The notes beneath the pieces were generated by a model that made no database searches, had not been told where the DNA came from, and saw only the letters and a list, made by a program, of their open reading frames with translations. From Mesostigma viride (taxonomy: Eukaryota; Streptophyta; Mesostigmatophyceae; Mesostigmatales; Mesostigmataceae), in NCBI GenBank assembly GCA_009746045.1, contig RPFO01000097.1:1-32500 (forward strand): a stretch of DNA of 32,500 bases, read 5' to 3'. The first letter of the stretch is position 1; the number at the start of each line of letters is the position of its first letter. The position numbers and the translations under genes were made by a program. Positions 18,263 through 28,342 of the stretch are shown here, in pieces.

Positions 18263-20104
18263 GGGAGTGGACAATATTTCACTGGAGGTGGTTAAGATGC
18301 CTGAGCTTGAGCCTTTCCTCCGGGGCGTTTGCTTAAGGGCGGATTCTACGAGATGGCCTCCCCCCGCCGATGTATTGGAAGACCGCTGTCCGGGTCATGC
18401 TCTACAAGGGCAAGGGGTCCGCCGCGGATACCGGCAACTACCGCGGCGTATGCCTCCAAAGCTGGGTGCTGAACGTCTTCATTGGTCTCTTGCTGAACCG
18501 CATGCGCGCCAGCCTCGATTCCCACCTAGGTGAGTCCCAGATGGGCTTCCGTGTTGTTGGTCGCAATTGTGTTATGGTCACCATGACTGCGCGCCGCCTG
18601 ATCGAGGAAGTGGGACGCCTGGCCCCCGGCTTCTTACCATAGCTATTGATCTTCGTGTATTACACCATGTGCACAAGGCATTCGATACGGTTATATATGG
18701 GACGCCCTGTGGGTGGTCCTGCACTTGTTACGCGTCCCATTGTACATTGTTGAGATCATCCACCAGTTCTATGAAGGGTCCGAAGCCCAGGTCCGAACCG
18801 CTGACGGCGTCACTCCTGCCGGATCCCCAGGCCTGCTGCACACCGACAGGGGCCGGGGTGGCAGGGCTGTGTTCTCTCCCATATCTATTCATCATTATGG
18901 TGGACTATATTAGGAGGCGTGCACAAGCCCGCTTTGCCCGGGTGGAGGGGCGCCCGCCGGGGATCGAGATCATGCACGGAGTACACAGCTACGGCGGGGT
19001 TGACCCACCCTAGCTACAGACTGAGCGATCTGATCTACGCTGATGACACGACGCTCGTGGAGACCCCGGAGTCCGCCCAACTCTGGCTAGATAGCTTGGA
19101 CATCACTGGAAGCTCCCGGGCGGTGGGGCTTATGATCAGCAAGAAACCGGAGGTCATGGCCATCGGCTTCCCTGCGCTGCCCAGGTACCACCCCACCACC
19201 CTCCTCCTGATGGACGGCAGCCCGGTCCCCCCGGCGACTCGCTTCAAGCTCCTTGGCATGCAGCAGTGGCTCCCCTCCACGGTCGACGACATCAACACCC
19301 GCATTGGCCAGGCCTGGGCAGCCCTCTGCCGCCTCGACAGGTTCTGGACATGTCGCTTCATCACTCATGAGTGAGCGGCGCAAGCGCATTCTGTTCAAGG
19401 CCCTTGTCCTCAGCATCCTCCTTTACGCCGGCTGCGAGGCGTGGACCCTGGACCAGGCGCTGCATGAGCAAGCAGCTTGACGGCACTAGCTGTCACTCCA
19501 ACGCTCTGTCACATCCTCGGCGTCCACTACCAACTAGCTAGCTAGCGCCCCATGCACCCAGGCCGAGCTCCACTGCGAGCTCCCTCTTGTCACCCATGAT
19601 ACCCAGTCCGACACCGGCGCCTCCTCTTCGTCGGCCATCTTGCCCGCACAGACCAGGTGAATACCAATGTGGGCCCTGCCGGCGGGCTTAGGATTGGCCA
19701 ACCAGGTAGCCGGACCGTCTCCTCCTATGGCAGCCTGTCCCCCGCCGGCTCATCTCGTCGCAACCCACTCGGGCAAACTTCGGCGCGCACCGCGCGCACC
19801 GGGACGCGGCGCGACCCAGACCTATGTGACACAACTGCTTGAGGATGCAGGGCTTCTGGGATTTTCTGTACCCCGCGCCCGCATGATAGACAAGAAGTGA
19901 TCGAATGGGCTGCCGTCTGCGATAAGCACCTTCCTGCTCAAGGGGCATGCTCCTGTTTTCTCCACACGGGCCCCGCAGCCCATTGCTACAGAATGCACAG
20001 GGTAGAAGTCCGCAGACCTGTGGAGGTTATTACCGCCCTGACGATAGCCACTTAATACACTACCGCCTAGCTCGTCTGCAATTACTGGTATCTAGAGGAT
20101 ATAG

Positions 20105-20185
20105 AGTTATATACATCGATTCCTAGTCTTTGGAATCAACACTAAGCGCTTAGTGTTGATTCCATAGGAATCGATGTATATAACT
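20105..20185. repeat. Palindrome P1 (one arm with a 5-nt bulge)
   Basis: Arms of 43 and 38 nt around AAGCGCTT; the left arm carries the extra bases of TAGTCTTTGG in place of TATGG. The left outer flank is not part of the repeat. Confidence 0.85.
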
Positions 20186-20227
20186 AAAACTTTTGCTTGC
20201 GCCGGCAAGGCTAAGGCCGATACTAGT

Positions 20228-20338
20228 CGGGTCATCGAATTGGCTATTCAATTATCGAAGTTGTCTATTCGACCATCGAACTTTCCTATTCGATTATCGA
20301 ATTTTCCTTATTCGATTGTCAAAATTTCCTATTCGACA
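20228..20338. repeat. Row of 21-bp palindromic iterons, unit 1
   Basis: Four or five spaced half-sites of the form TTCGANNATCGAA, each followed by a short T-rich spacer. The same row recurs at about 20832-20938 with several bases changed, mostly keeping the palindromes. Confidence 0.65.
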
Positions 20339-20703
20339 GGGGGTCAGAGGCCAGCGGCCTATCATACTCGGCGCCCAGCGAGCCACCGAACTAGCTAGGC
20401 CTAGTCTGATTATAGCGAGACATCGCGTGGAAATTAGCCGATTTCGGGGACATAGATAGCCGATTTTCGGAGCGACGTCGATCAACACAGATGATTAGCC
20501 GGTTGAGCACATCATATCAGTCGAATAGCTAGCGCTGGTACTCCGCCTAGTCAGCGGAGAGCACTTGCCTTTTCCGATTAACATAGCACATTAGGCCGAA
20601 CGATTAGCGTCCGCAACGTTATTCGCATTACTAGGCGAAAAATCCACCCCCGGAACGATCCTAGCGGGATTCGAACGCGGGCTGCGGGCGTGTCGCAATA
20701 GTC

Positions 20704-20783
20704 TTAGTTATATACATCGATTCCTATGGAATCAACACTAAGCGCTTAGTGTTGATTCCATAGGAATCGATGTATATAACTAA
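20704..20783. repeat. Palindrome P2, 80 bp and perfect
   Basis: Two 40-nt arms, fully complementary with no spacer, centred on AAGCGCTT. Such a sequence can extrude as a cruciform. Confidence 0.93.
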
Positions 20784-21260
20784 AACTTTTGCTTGCGCCG
20801 GCAAGGCTATTTAAGGCCGATACTAGTCGGGTCATCGAATTGGCTATTCGATTATCGAAGTTGCCTATTCGACCATCGAACTTTCCTATTCGATTATCGA
20901 ATTTTCCTTATTCGATGGTCGAAATTTCCTATTCGACAGGGGGTCAGAGGCCAGCGGCCTATCATACTCGGCGCCCAGCGAGCCACCGAACTAGCTAGGC
21001 CTAGTCTGATTATAGCGAGACATCGCGTGGAAATTAGCCGATTTCGGGGACATAGATAGCCGATTTTCGGAGCGACGTCGATCAACACAGATGATTAGCC
21101 AGTTGAGCACATCATATCAGTCGAATAGCTAGCGCTGGTACTCCGCCTAGCCAGCGGAGAGCACTTGCCTTTTCCGATTAACATAGCATGCACATTAGGC
21201 CGAACGATTAGCGTCCGCAACGTTATTCGCATTACTAGGCGAAAAATCCACCCCCGGAAC

Positions 21261-21305
21261 GATCCTAGCGGGATTCGAACCCGGGCTGCCGGCGTGTCGC
21301 AATAG
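21261..21305 (-). other. tRNA 3'-half-like sequence in unit 2
   Basis: The minus strand contains CCCGGGTTCGAATCCCG, a strong T-arm, preceded by GACACGCCGGCAG like an anticodon-arm/variable region. The 5' half is absent; the palindrome replaces it. Unit 1 has the same segment at about 20656-20702 with the T-stem broken (CGCGTTCGAATCCCG). Confidence 0.5.
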
Positions 21306-21309
21306 TCTT

Positions 21310-21385
21310 AGTTATATACATCGATTCCTTGGGAATCGATACTAAGCGCTTAGTGTTGATTCCATAGGAATCGATGTATATAACT
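21310..21385. repeat. Palindrome P3, imperfect left arm
   Basis: The right arm is identical to P1 and P2; the left arm has a few changes (CCTTGGGAATCGATACTAAGC). Non-repeat DNA follows. Confidence 0.85.
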
Positions 21386-21481
21386 GATAGCTCAGATGAG
21401 GATTATATCCCCCTCTAGTGACTACTATATCAAGGAGACAACCAGCGCAGGCCAGAAAGTGACTATTATTATGGTTGGGGC

Positions 21482-24345
21482 ATGATGCAGACGATTTTTG
21501 TAACTTTCGTGTCAAGACTGAATTATTTTCTAATGAGATTAGCCATAGTACTACGGACGCGCCGGACCGTGGCGCGAGCTCGATCGTGCTTACGCGCCCC
21601 ATCGGCAAGCACTATATCCTCCAACACCGCACCGGCCAAGCTACCACGAGGCTTGGGTTGGAGTCTCGACGACGATCTGACCCCAGCGCAGCTTCGCGCC
21701 CGCAGGGACCGGCTGGCACAAGAGGACGCGAAGAAGACCCTCGCTGACCGCACGAAGAAGGTGCGGCTGCGGTGGAAGGACGACGCATGGCACATGGAGG
21801 TTACCTCGCGGGAGGTTACCACGCCGAGGGGAGACGCGCGGGGAGGTAGGGCCGGAGTAGGCCCGGCCCTGCCCCCTCACACCGCGAGCAGCTACCGGGG
21901 GGTTAGCTAGAACCCACCCCCCACACCCGTCGTCCGATGGCCGAGCGTGCCTTGGATAGTCCAATTATCTCACGGACGACGCAACGGAGTCAAAGCCGCG
22001 ACCTTCATCGCCAACTTCGCAACAAGGAGCGCCTGCTGGCTTTCGCAACCCGGCACTCCCAACGGTATGCTGCATTCTTTGCTGGACCCCAAGACAAGGC
22101 GAGCAAGTCGCGCCGCCCGCCTGGAGGGTGCCCCATGCGCGTAACTTGAAAAGTACTATATGTTATCTCACGCCGCACACACGTCCCCGCCAGCCTCTCC
22201 CCAACCCCCTGCCGACACCGCGGGGCCCCGGCGCGCCCCCTGCTGGGCCAACGCCGGCACCACTCGCTGCGCATCACTACCTACAATGTCCGCACCCTGC
22301 CCGGGGGAGATGCCCCCCCGCGGGCCAACGAGCTTGTCCACTACTGTCGCCTATATATGGCATTGATGTCAGGCTTGGGGTCCAAGAGCACCGACGCTCC
22401 TTTGAGGGCTCCGCCGTTCAGCGTGTCACCCTCGCACTACAATGGCAACTGCTGTGCACGGCCCGGCGCATGCACCGGGTCAGGGAGGTGTGGGCCTGCT
22501 GTGCTCCCCCACCGCTGCCGCCCAGCTCGTGGACCACAAACTTTGCTCGAATCGGATCCTTCAGTGCACTTTCCGCTCCCTTGAAGGACGGACCCCCATT
22601 ATGCTCTCGGTAATTGTCGGATATGCCCCACATCAGCTGGGCACCCGGCCGAGGACCGCGCAGCGTTCTTCAACCAGTTGCTCGACATTGAGACACAGAT
22701 CCCACGTCAATACATCGTTGCCATCTTGGTGCATGGATGCCAACGCGACCCTGCCCGTGGGCCGCGGGGGCTGCATATATGCATGTATGCGCCGCGCCTA
22801 ACCGATATAGCAATGCCGACACCCCCCTACTTGAGCAACTACTCACTGACTGCTAGGGGGACTTGACTGCTGCCAATATACGCTGTTTGCTAAACCGCCT
22901 GATGCCATTGGCACTAGTGACCTTTGTGGGCCCCGTGCGCAGGGCGGCTAGCTGGCTCGATGCTCCCTCGGCGGCGATGTGTATGCTTGGACTACATACT
23001 TGTACGCAATTAGTGCTGGCGCTCTTCCGTTATCGATGCCCGTACGCTGACCCCCCCCAGTGTCGCATCGGATCACCGCATGGTCACCGCAACCTTGCGC
23101 CTACGTCTTCAGGCCCCTGCGCGCCGCCGCCCCCGGCCCCGCCCTGATTGGACCTGCTTACGCCCCGTCCGTGGGCACAGGGAGAAGTGGTCAGAGGATG
23201 ACATACGCCGCGATGCAATCAGGTCTGCCTTCGTGGATGCGCAACCTTTAATTGATGTACCTGGATGCAGATCAGCGGTGTAGATCTCGCGCCACCCTAC
23301 GAACTGTTCATGCGATCGGTGGAGCGTGGCTCTAAGCTTCTCCCCGAGCAACCCCGCGCCCGACCAGCCCCGCTCTACCTGCGTAACGCCCGGGTGGTTG
23401 CCGCCCGGCCATGGCGCTAGCGCACGCCCGCCGCCGCGGGGAGGACCTGTACCCGTACCAGGAACGGCTTACTCAAGCATATACTGCCGCACATGCGGAG
23501 GCCCGGAGGAGGTGGAGACACTTGCCGCCGAAATCAATCGCCACACGGCCGCCAACCAGCACAAGGCGGCCTGCATGGCGCTCTCTCGACCGTCTCACCG
23601 GTCGGCGGGAAACGCAACGGGCTGACATCCCAGGCACCCCCAGTGAACGCCTTGAGATTTGGTTCAGCTCCCATGCAGGCAAAACTATCGGGGGCCCCTG
23701 GCCCGCCCCCCCCGCTTGACCCCGCTGCAGCTGCACGCCCTGCACGGCCAGCCGAGGCGGCCCCATTGAGCCCCCGCAGGCGCCCACCAGTGAGACGGAC
23801 TACCTGGTCCCACCGCTCTCCGGCCCCCTGCATGGTGGACGGCCCCCACGACGAGTGGACTCCCCAGGAATGGGCTGCTGCCATCCACCCTCCGCATGCA
23901 ATGATGCTGCCATGGGAGTGGACAATATTTCACCGGAGGTGGTTTGAAGATGCCTGAGCTTGAGCCTTTCCTCCGGGGTGTTTGCAACCGGATTCTACGA
24001 GATGGCCTCCCCCCGCCGATGTATTGGAAGACCGCTGTCCGGGTCTGACATGCTCTACAAGGGCAAGGGGTCCGCCGCGGATACCGGCAACTGCCGCGGC
24101 GTATGCCTCCAAAGCTGCGTGCTGAAAGTCTTCATGCGTCTCCTGCTGAACCGCATGCGCGCCAGCCTCGATCCCCACCTAGGTGAGTCCCAGATGGGCT
24201 TCCGTGTTGGTCGCAATTGTGTTATGGTCACCATTACCGCGCGCCGCCTGATCGAGGAAGTGGGCCGCCTGGCCCCCGGGCGGCCTCTTGCCATTGCTAT
24301 TGATCTTCGTGGATTACACCAAGGCATTCGATACGGGTCGTATTC
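21482..24345 (+). pseudogene. LINE copy 2: ORF1 end, APE endonuclease and start of RT, broken
   Basis: In order: a piece like an ORF1 C-terminus (LDDDLTPAQLRARRDRLAQE at about 21660, then VRLRWKDDAWHM); the start of an APE-type endonuclease (LRITTYNVRTLPGGD at about 22267, then a QEHRRSFEG segment near 22390); a linker (HARRRGEDLYPYQERLTQAY at about 23420, then TGRRETQRADIPGTPSERLE); and the RT start (GNCRGVCLQSCVLKVF, GESQMGFRVGRN, AIDLRGLHQ). It stops abruptly at the KAFDT position (about 24337). Frames change many times, so no full protein is possible. Its overlap with copy 1 (from about 23532, and from 18252 against 23902) is very close, so both belong to one family. Confidence 0.85.
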
Positions 24346-24390
24346 CTCCCTTTTCCCTACGGGTCGATATGGGTCGTATTCCTCCCTTTT
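24335..24390. repeat. 36-bp direct repeat at a LINE junction
   Basis: GGGTCGTATTCCTCCCTTTT occurs at 24335-24354 and 24371-24390. It lies exactly between the broken RT of copy 2 and an ORF1 N-terminus. Confidence 0.85.
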
Positions 24391-25445
24391 CGACATGTGC
24401 CAGCGCCGTCCAACGCCACTATTTTATGCTTCCGCAGCCAGTCTGACGGCCAGTTCCAGCCCCGTGCACCTGACCTGTCTGGCTGGACGCGACCGCGCCT
24501 TCAGCTTGCCGCCCTCTTTTCCATCCTTCAGCGCAGTGCCATTGACGTCTGGCGCCCCATCCCCCTGACCGAATCCACCCTCCTCCTCCACCTCCAAGAA
24601 GCCATCTCACAGCACGTGACGCCCCTAGCTGCAGATGTGGCAGCTGTGAGTCGCACGCTGGCTGCTGAGCTCCCCACCATCCCCACCGCCACCGCCACCC
24701 TCCTCGCCTCCACCCCCCCCCGCCCCCTCCGCCTCCACCGACTCCATCACCGCCCAGCTCCGCGACATCGACCAGCGTCTCTAAGGACAATGCCATCGCT
24801 ATCGAGGTCCTGCAGAACACCGCAGGCCTCACCGCCCAGGCAGTGAAGGACATTGCCGCCAAGCCAGCCCCTGCTGGCCTGGCCGGCGATGCTCCTCCCA
24901 TCACGACCTTGGCGGCATGCTTAAGCAACATACCACCTCCACCACCTCCGCCGTCGCCGCCCAGCTCCAACGGCAGACGCTTGACCTCCGCGAGGAGGCC
25001 GAGCTCGCCAAGCGCAGCCTCATCGTCATTGTCAAGAACTTCGACGTTGGAGGAAGGTGAGAATTCCGAGAAGCTTGCACGTGCTTTTGAGAGAGAAATT
25101 CTTAGTCGCATGGGCCTTATTACTGGTGAGATTGAGCTGGTCGCCCACCGCCTTCCCCGCGCGCGGGGTAAGGCAGGGGCGCCCCCGCTCCTCACCTTTA
25201 AGAACCCGGCGGACAAGATTTCTTTTCTCCGACGCCGCAAGCGGCTCGAGAACACTCCCTTCACCGTGGACGACAACTTGACCCTAGCGCAGCAACAACG
25301 GCGACGGGAGCTACCTCCAGCTCCGGCAGACCAAGGCGGGGCAGCCGGTGTACTGGAAGGGGGCGGCCATCTACGTCGGCCACAAGCCCTGGCATGCGAC
25401 CCCCGTGACTCCAGACACCCCAGCTTACGCGAATACAGCAGTAGT
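24391..25445 (+). pseudogene. LINE ORF1 fragment (coiled coil and RRM-like)
   Basis: A fresh ORF1 begins after the junction repeat. It has a helical part (LLLHLQEAISQHVTPLAADV, then QLRDIDQRL), a Pro/Ser-rich linker, LREEAELAKRSLIVIVKNFD as the first strand of an RRM-like fold, and PPLLTFKNPADKISFLRRRK followed by VDDNLTLAQQQRRREL. That is the order of L1-type ORF1 proteins, which bind LINE RNA. The parts lie in more than one plus-strand frame. A 392-codon minus-strand frame across the same bases is its shadow. The fragment could be the 5' end of another LINE of the same family. Confidence 0.7.
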
Positions 25446-25505
25446 GTAGAATAGTTAGACCGTGGCCATGTACATGAGAGGTCCCCAGTTCGATTCCGGT
25501 CGGAT
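25439..25505 (+). other. tRNA-derived sequence (possible SINE head)
   Basis: TAGTGTAGAATAGTTAGACC resembles a tRNA D-arm/A box, and GGTCCCCAGTTCGATTCCGG has the T-arm/B box at the usual spacing. The acceptor and anticodon stems do not pair well, so it is not a working tRNA. It starts where the LINE ORF1 fragment ends. Confidence 0.45.
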
Positions 25506-25664
25506 TCATTTGCAGATCGCGTTTTCCGCGTTTTCCGCGGCCCGGCACTGAACGCAAAGGTTTTCACCTTTGCGGAGTGTCTGATCAGAATGTACATGTA
25601 AGCCTCCTACAGGCTCTATACCAGCTGATGCACGAGTATTATTTAGCCATGTACATGTGTGCCT

Positions 25665-26003
25665 ATGATGTGCCACACTCCAGATGATGCCTAGCTTTAT
25701 CTAGTTGTGCTGTGCCCATGCAGAGAGCTGCTCTCTGCTGAGATACCACTAGCTTTTGTATAGCTATGCTGATCTTCCCCCCCATGACAGGCTCGCCCTT
25801 AGCTGGGCATAGCTTGAACATCATGCGGCTGCAAGTGCCCTGGTGCACCTAGAGCAAGTGTTGTTTACATTGCCACCCTTTCAGGAAGTAGCTTAGAATG
25901 TATTATAGACCATATGCCCCTTCTCAAGGGCTATGTGCTACATATGCTCCCAACGGACTAATGTTATGTACAATTCAATTCAATCTGGAGTGTGGCACAT
26001 CAT
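25665..26003. mobile_element. 339-bp MITE-like element with 21-bp terminal inverted repeats
   Basis: ATGATGTGCCACACTCCAGAT at 25665-25685 is the exact reverse complement of 25983-26003. Nothing inside codes for protein. A flanking target-site duplication was not found, so it may instead be a chance or decayed inverted pair, though 21 perfect bases are hard to explain by chance. Confidence 0.55.
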
Positions 26004-26680
26004 TGCAATTGATGTCCTGGGCAAAAGGATTCATTTACAAAGATAAATAAAGGATTAAAAAATGTAGCTTACTCAAAAAAAGGAATAGCCATGCTACAAA
26101 AGCTATCCCTGCATGATTCAGGATTACAGTACAGATTGAAACTCCTATTTCATCCACAGCATGTGAAAACTTGTCACAACATCAAAATCGCTTTTGCTAA
26201 ACAAAGCCATGCAACCAATCTCCCCCGAAACCACCTGCCAAAGCGGAGTTGCCCATGCAGCTCATGGGCATTAATTTCATGGGGACTAGGGCTGCAGTTC
26301 ATCAAAGATTGAGGAAAAAATATACCGAGACTGCAGCCTTGGAAAACTGGGAGCCCTTAGCTCATGTTACACACCTACCCATTAACCGTGAAAAATATTC
26401 AACTAAAGCCAAGCACCATCCTACTTGATAGCAAATCAAAATTGCTGGCATTTCTGTACAGGGATCGAGTCCAGCCCCGACCCGCTTGGCCTGCCATATG
26501 AAAATAGCTGTATCTCGTAAAAGGCTGCACCCATGCACATGTCAAGCACCGCGTGACATTTCATCTACTTGAAAGGTTCAAAATTACACCAGCCAACGCT
26601 GGCATGTCCACCAGGGAAAAAAAGCGTCATTTCGACAAAGTGGGGACCTCCATCAAAAAATATCAAGTCCCTCAGTTAAA
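26004..26680. other. Intergenic DNA after the nitrate transporter, no gene seen
   Basis: AT-rich, with several A runs (about 26056, 26076, 26312 and 26620). It would hold the 3' untranslated region and poly(A) site of the minus-strand transporter, but no specific signal could be assigned. Confidence 0.5.
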
Positions 26681-28342
26681 TTAAATTCCCGTCCGGGGAT
26701 GGGTCGCCAGCTGGGTCGTCGCGGCCGGTTGCATCTGGCCCTCGGCCTCGTTGTCAGTGGCGACCGAGGTGAGTGCCTTCAGCGCGGCCTTGGACCCCCG
26801 CTCCGACACCGAGTTCTCCGCAAACTTGCGCGCAGCGTCAGCCTTGCCCTCGGCAATCTCCTGCGCGCTGTACTCAGACAGGTAATACTCCTCCTCAGTC
26901 GCCCCATAGCGGGGGCCACGGAACATGCCGCCCCAGGGGGGGAAGTAGAGCGTGGGCACCAGCAGAGACAGGCAGAGCACGTAGATACCCATGTACACAA
27001 AGGCCTCCTGTGGGGTGATGTTGTCGGGGCGGAAGAAGGCCAGCTGGGTGATGATGGATCCTGCCGACCCGCCCGCGCCCACAAACCCAGAGACCACGCC
27101 CAGGCACCGCTTGGAGATGAAAGGCACGACACCGTAGCAGGCACCGTTGGCGGCCTGGACGCAGCAGGAGAAGAGCACGCAGAAGGTGATGGTCGCGCCC
27201 AGCGAGTGGTCTGACTTGCCGAGCGCGATGCAGAATGCACCCTCACCCAGGAGCAGGCAGAACCACACCCACAGGCGGCCCTTCATGCCGAACCTCTTGG
27301 ACGCAAAATCACTGCCCATGCCACCAAATGCGCGCGCGAACACATTCATGAGGCCAAACGTGGACCCATAGTAACCAGCAGTGATCTTATCGATGTCAAA
27401 TGTGTCGTGGAAGTAGGTGTGGATGTAGTTCAGGACGGTGAGCTCGATGCCAAAAGACGCGCCGTAGAGCATCGCAACCACCCATGTGCGGTAGTTGCGG
27501 CTGGCCACCTTGAACAGCGTGCGGAACGTGTCCTGGACTTGGACACCCTTTCGCTGGAGCGTCCGGTGGTCGCCGTCGGGGTTGTCACGACCGAACAGAA
27601 GCGTCGTCACGATGGCGACAATGTGGAAGGAGCCTGGGATGACGAACGCAACCCTCCAGGCCTTTGCAGGGCCGATGTGCTTTGAGATGCCGTCAAACAC
27701 CAACGGCATGAGAAGTTGCGTGATGCCACCCCCGGCGTTGCCCCACCCGGCGGATGTCGCGTTGGCCACGCCGACGACTTTAGGAGAGAACATGTTCGAC
27801 ATCCAGTACTGGTTGACGACGAAGATGGCGAGGCCGACGCCGGTGAAAAATCGGCAAACTTTCAGCGTCGTGGCGCCTGTCATCGCGGCAGACAGGAAAA
27901 TGGAGATAGCGGACACGGAGAGCGCCAGAACCTGGCCGACCTTGGGTCCATACTGGTCGCAGACGAAACCGATGGGGAAGCGGAAAATTGTAGTCGATGT
28001 GACCGCGAGGATGCCGGCGTCGGCGATGTCGGCCTTGTTAAGAATCCAGTTCGGGCACTTGAGCCCCCGGTGCCATTCGACCAACTCCATCGTGCCGTTG
28101 GCGTTCTTGACGTTGACGAACTTGACCACGCAACCCATCTCCTCGCGAATGGTTTGCATGAAGGCGGCATACGAGAATGTCGAGATGAAGCAGACGAAGA
28201 ATGACGTCCATGATAGATGGAAAGCGGTGTAGTGCGGGTGGCTGAACTTCAGGATGTTGAAGGTCCGCGCCTTGTGCTCAGCGTCTACAGGGATACTAAA
28301 CCGAGGCTCATTGTCCGCCTTCTTTTCAGAATCGCCCGACAT
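26681..28342 (-). CDS. NRT2: High-affinity nitrate/nitrite transporter of the NRT2 family (MFS)
   Basis: 553 residues from an ATG at 28340-28342, in a single exon; about 12 membrane segments are expected for the family. NRT2 proteins import nitrate with protons across the plasma membrane. Both nitrate signatures are present: AGWGNAGGG (198-206, TM5) and GFVGAGGSAGS (419-429, TM11). So are the two substrate arginines, R121 in TIFRFPIGF (TM2) and R337 in NVFARAFGG (TM8). The central loop has RDNPDGDH, and the tail EEEYYLSEYSAQEIAEGKAD then KFAENSVSERG is the plant/green-algal type. Odd feature: the loop between TM1 and TM2 is about 30 residues longer than usual (about 70-100, with C71 and C96 and an NGT glycosylation site at 82-84). 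In other green algae NRT2 often needs the partner NAR2; none is in this window. Confidence 0.95.
   Translation of the reverse strand: MSGDSEKKADNEPRFSIPVDAEHKARTFNILKFSHPHYTAFHLSWTSFFVCFISTFSYAAFMQTIREEMGCVVKFVNVKNANGTMELVEWHRGLKCPNWILNKADIADAGILAVTSTTIFRFPIGFVCDQYGPKVGQVLALSVSAISIFLSAAMTGATTLKVCRFFTGVGLAIFVVNQYWMSNMFSPKVVGVANATSAGWGNAGGGITQLLMPLVFDGISKHIGPAKAWRVAFVIPGSFHIVAIVTTLLFGRDNPDGDHRTLQRKGVQVQDTFRTLFKVASRNYRTWVVAMLYGASFGIELTVLNYIHTYFHDTFDIDKITAGYYGSTFGLMNVFARAFGGMGSDFASKRFGMKGRLWVWFCLLLGEGAFCIALGKSDHSLGATITFCVLFSCCVQAANGACYGVVPFISKRCLGVVSGFVGAGGSAGSIITQLAFFRPDNITPQEAFVYMGIYVLCLSLLVPTLYFPPWGGMFRGPRYGATEEEYYLSEYSAQEIAEGKADAARKFAENSVSERGSKAALKALTSVATDNEAEGQMQPAATTQLATHPRTGI

Larger units (their letters stand above)
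17471..19915 (+). pseudogene. LINE copy 1: broken, 5'-truncated APE-type non-LTR retrotransposon ORF2
   Basis: It starts at the linker before RT, at a point homologous to about 23532 in copy 2. After the nested insertion it reads the RT start (VRVMLYKGKG at about 18390, TGNYRGVCLQSWVLNVF, then GESQMGFR). Further on are KAFDTV (about 18675) and YADDTTLV (about 19037), the catalytic motif of reverse transcriptase. Next come ALVLSILLYAG (about 19400), typical of LINE C-termini, and a GHLARTDQV-like segment near 19630. The pieces lie in several frames with stops between, so it is dead. Copy 2 carries the endonuclease that this copy lacks. The right end is approximate. Confidence 0.85.
20105..21385. 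mobile_element. Two tandem units of about 600 bp bounded by three long palindromes
   Basis: Palindrome centres are at 20147/48, 20743/44 and 21347/48, giving units of 596 and 604 bp. The units differ by two 4-bp indels and scattered substitutions. Each begins with a 38-bp arm (GCTTAGTGTTGATTCC...), which is the inverse of the arm that ends it. Next comes a row of about four 21-bp iterons built on TTCGATTATCGAA, then a shared 300-bp body, then a tRNA-like T-arm before the next palindrome. No protein-coding frame is credible. It could be a non-autonomous terminal-inverted-repeat element in tandem, or an integrated dimer of a small circular replicon. Confidence 0.75.

Noticed and set aside
24419-25597. 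392-codon minus-strand frame
   Set aside because: It is antisense to the LINE ORF1 fragment and runs through the tRNA-like sequence; its composition is Gly/Arg-rich and it matches no family.
27495-28232. Plus-strand frames opposite the nitrate transporter (27495-28232, 26699-27214, 27716-28204)
   Set aside because: They are antisense shadows of a well-supported gene in GC-rich DNA.
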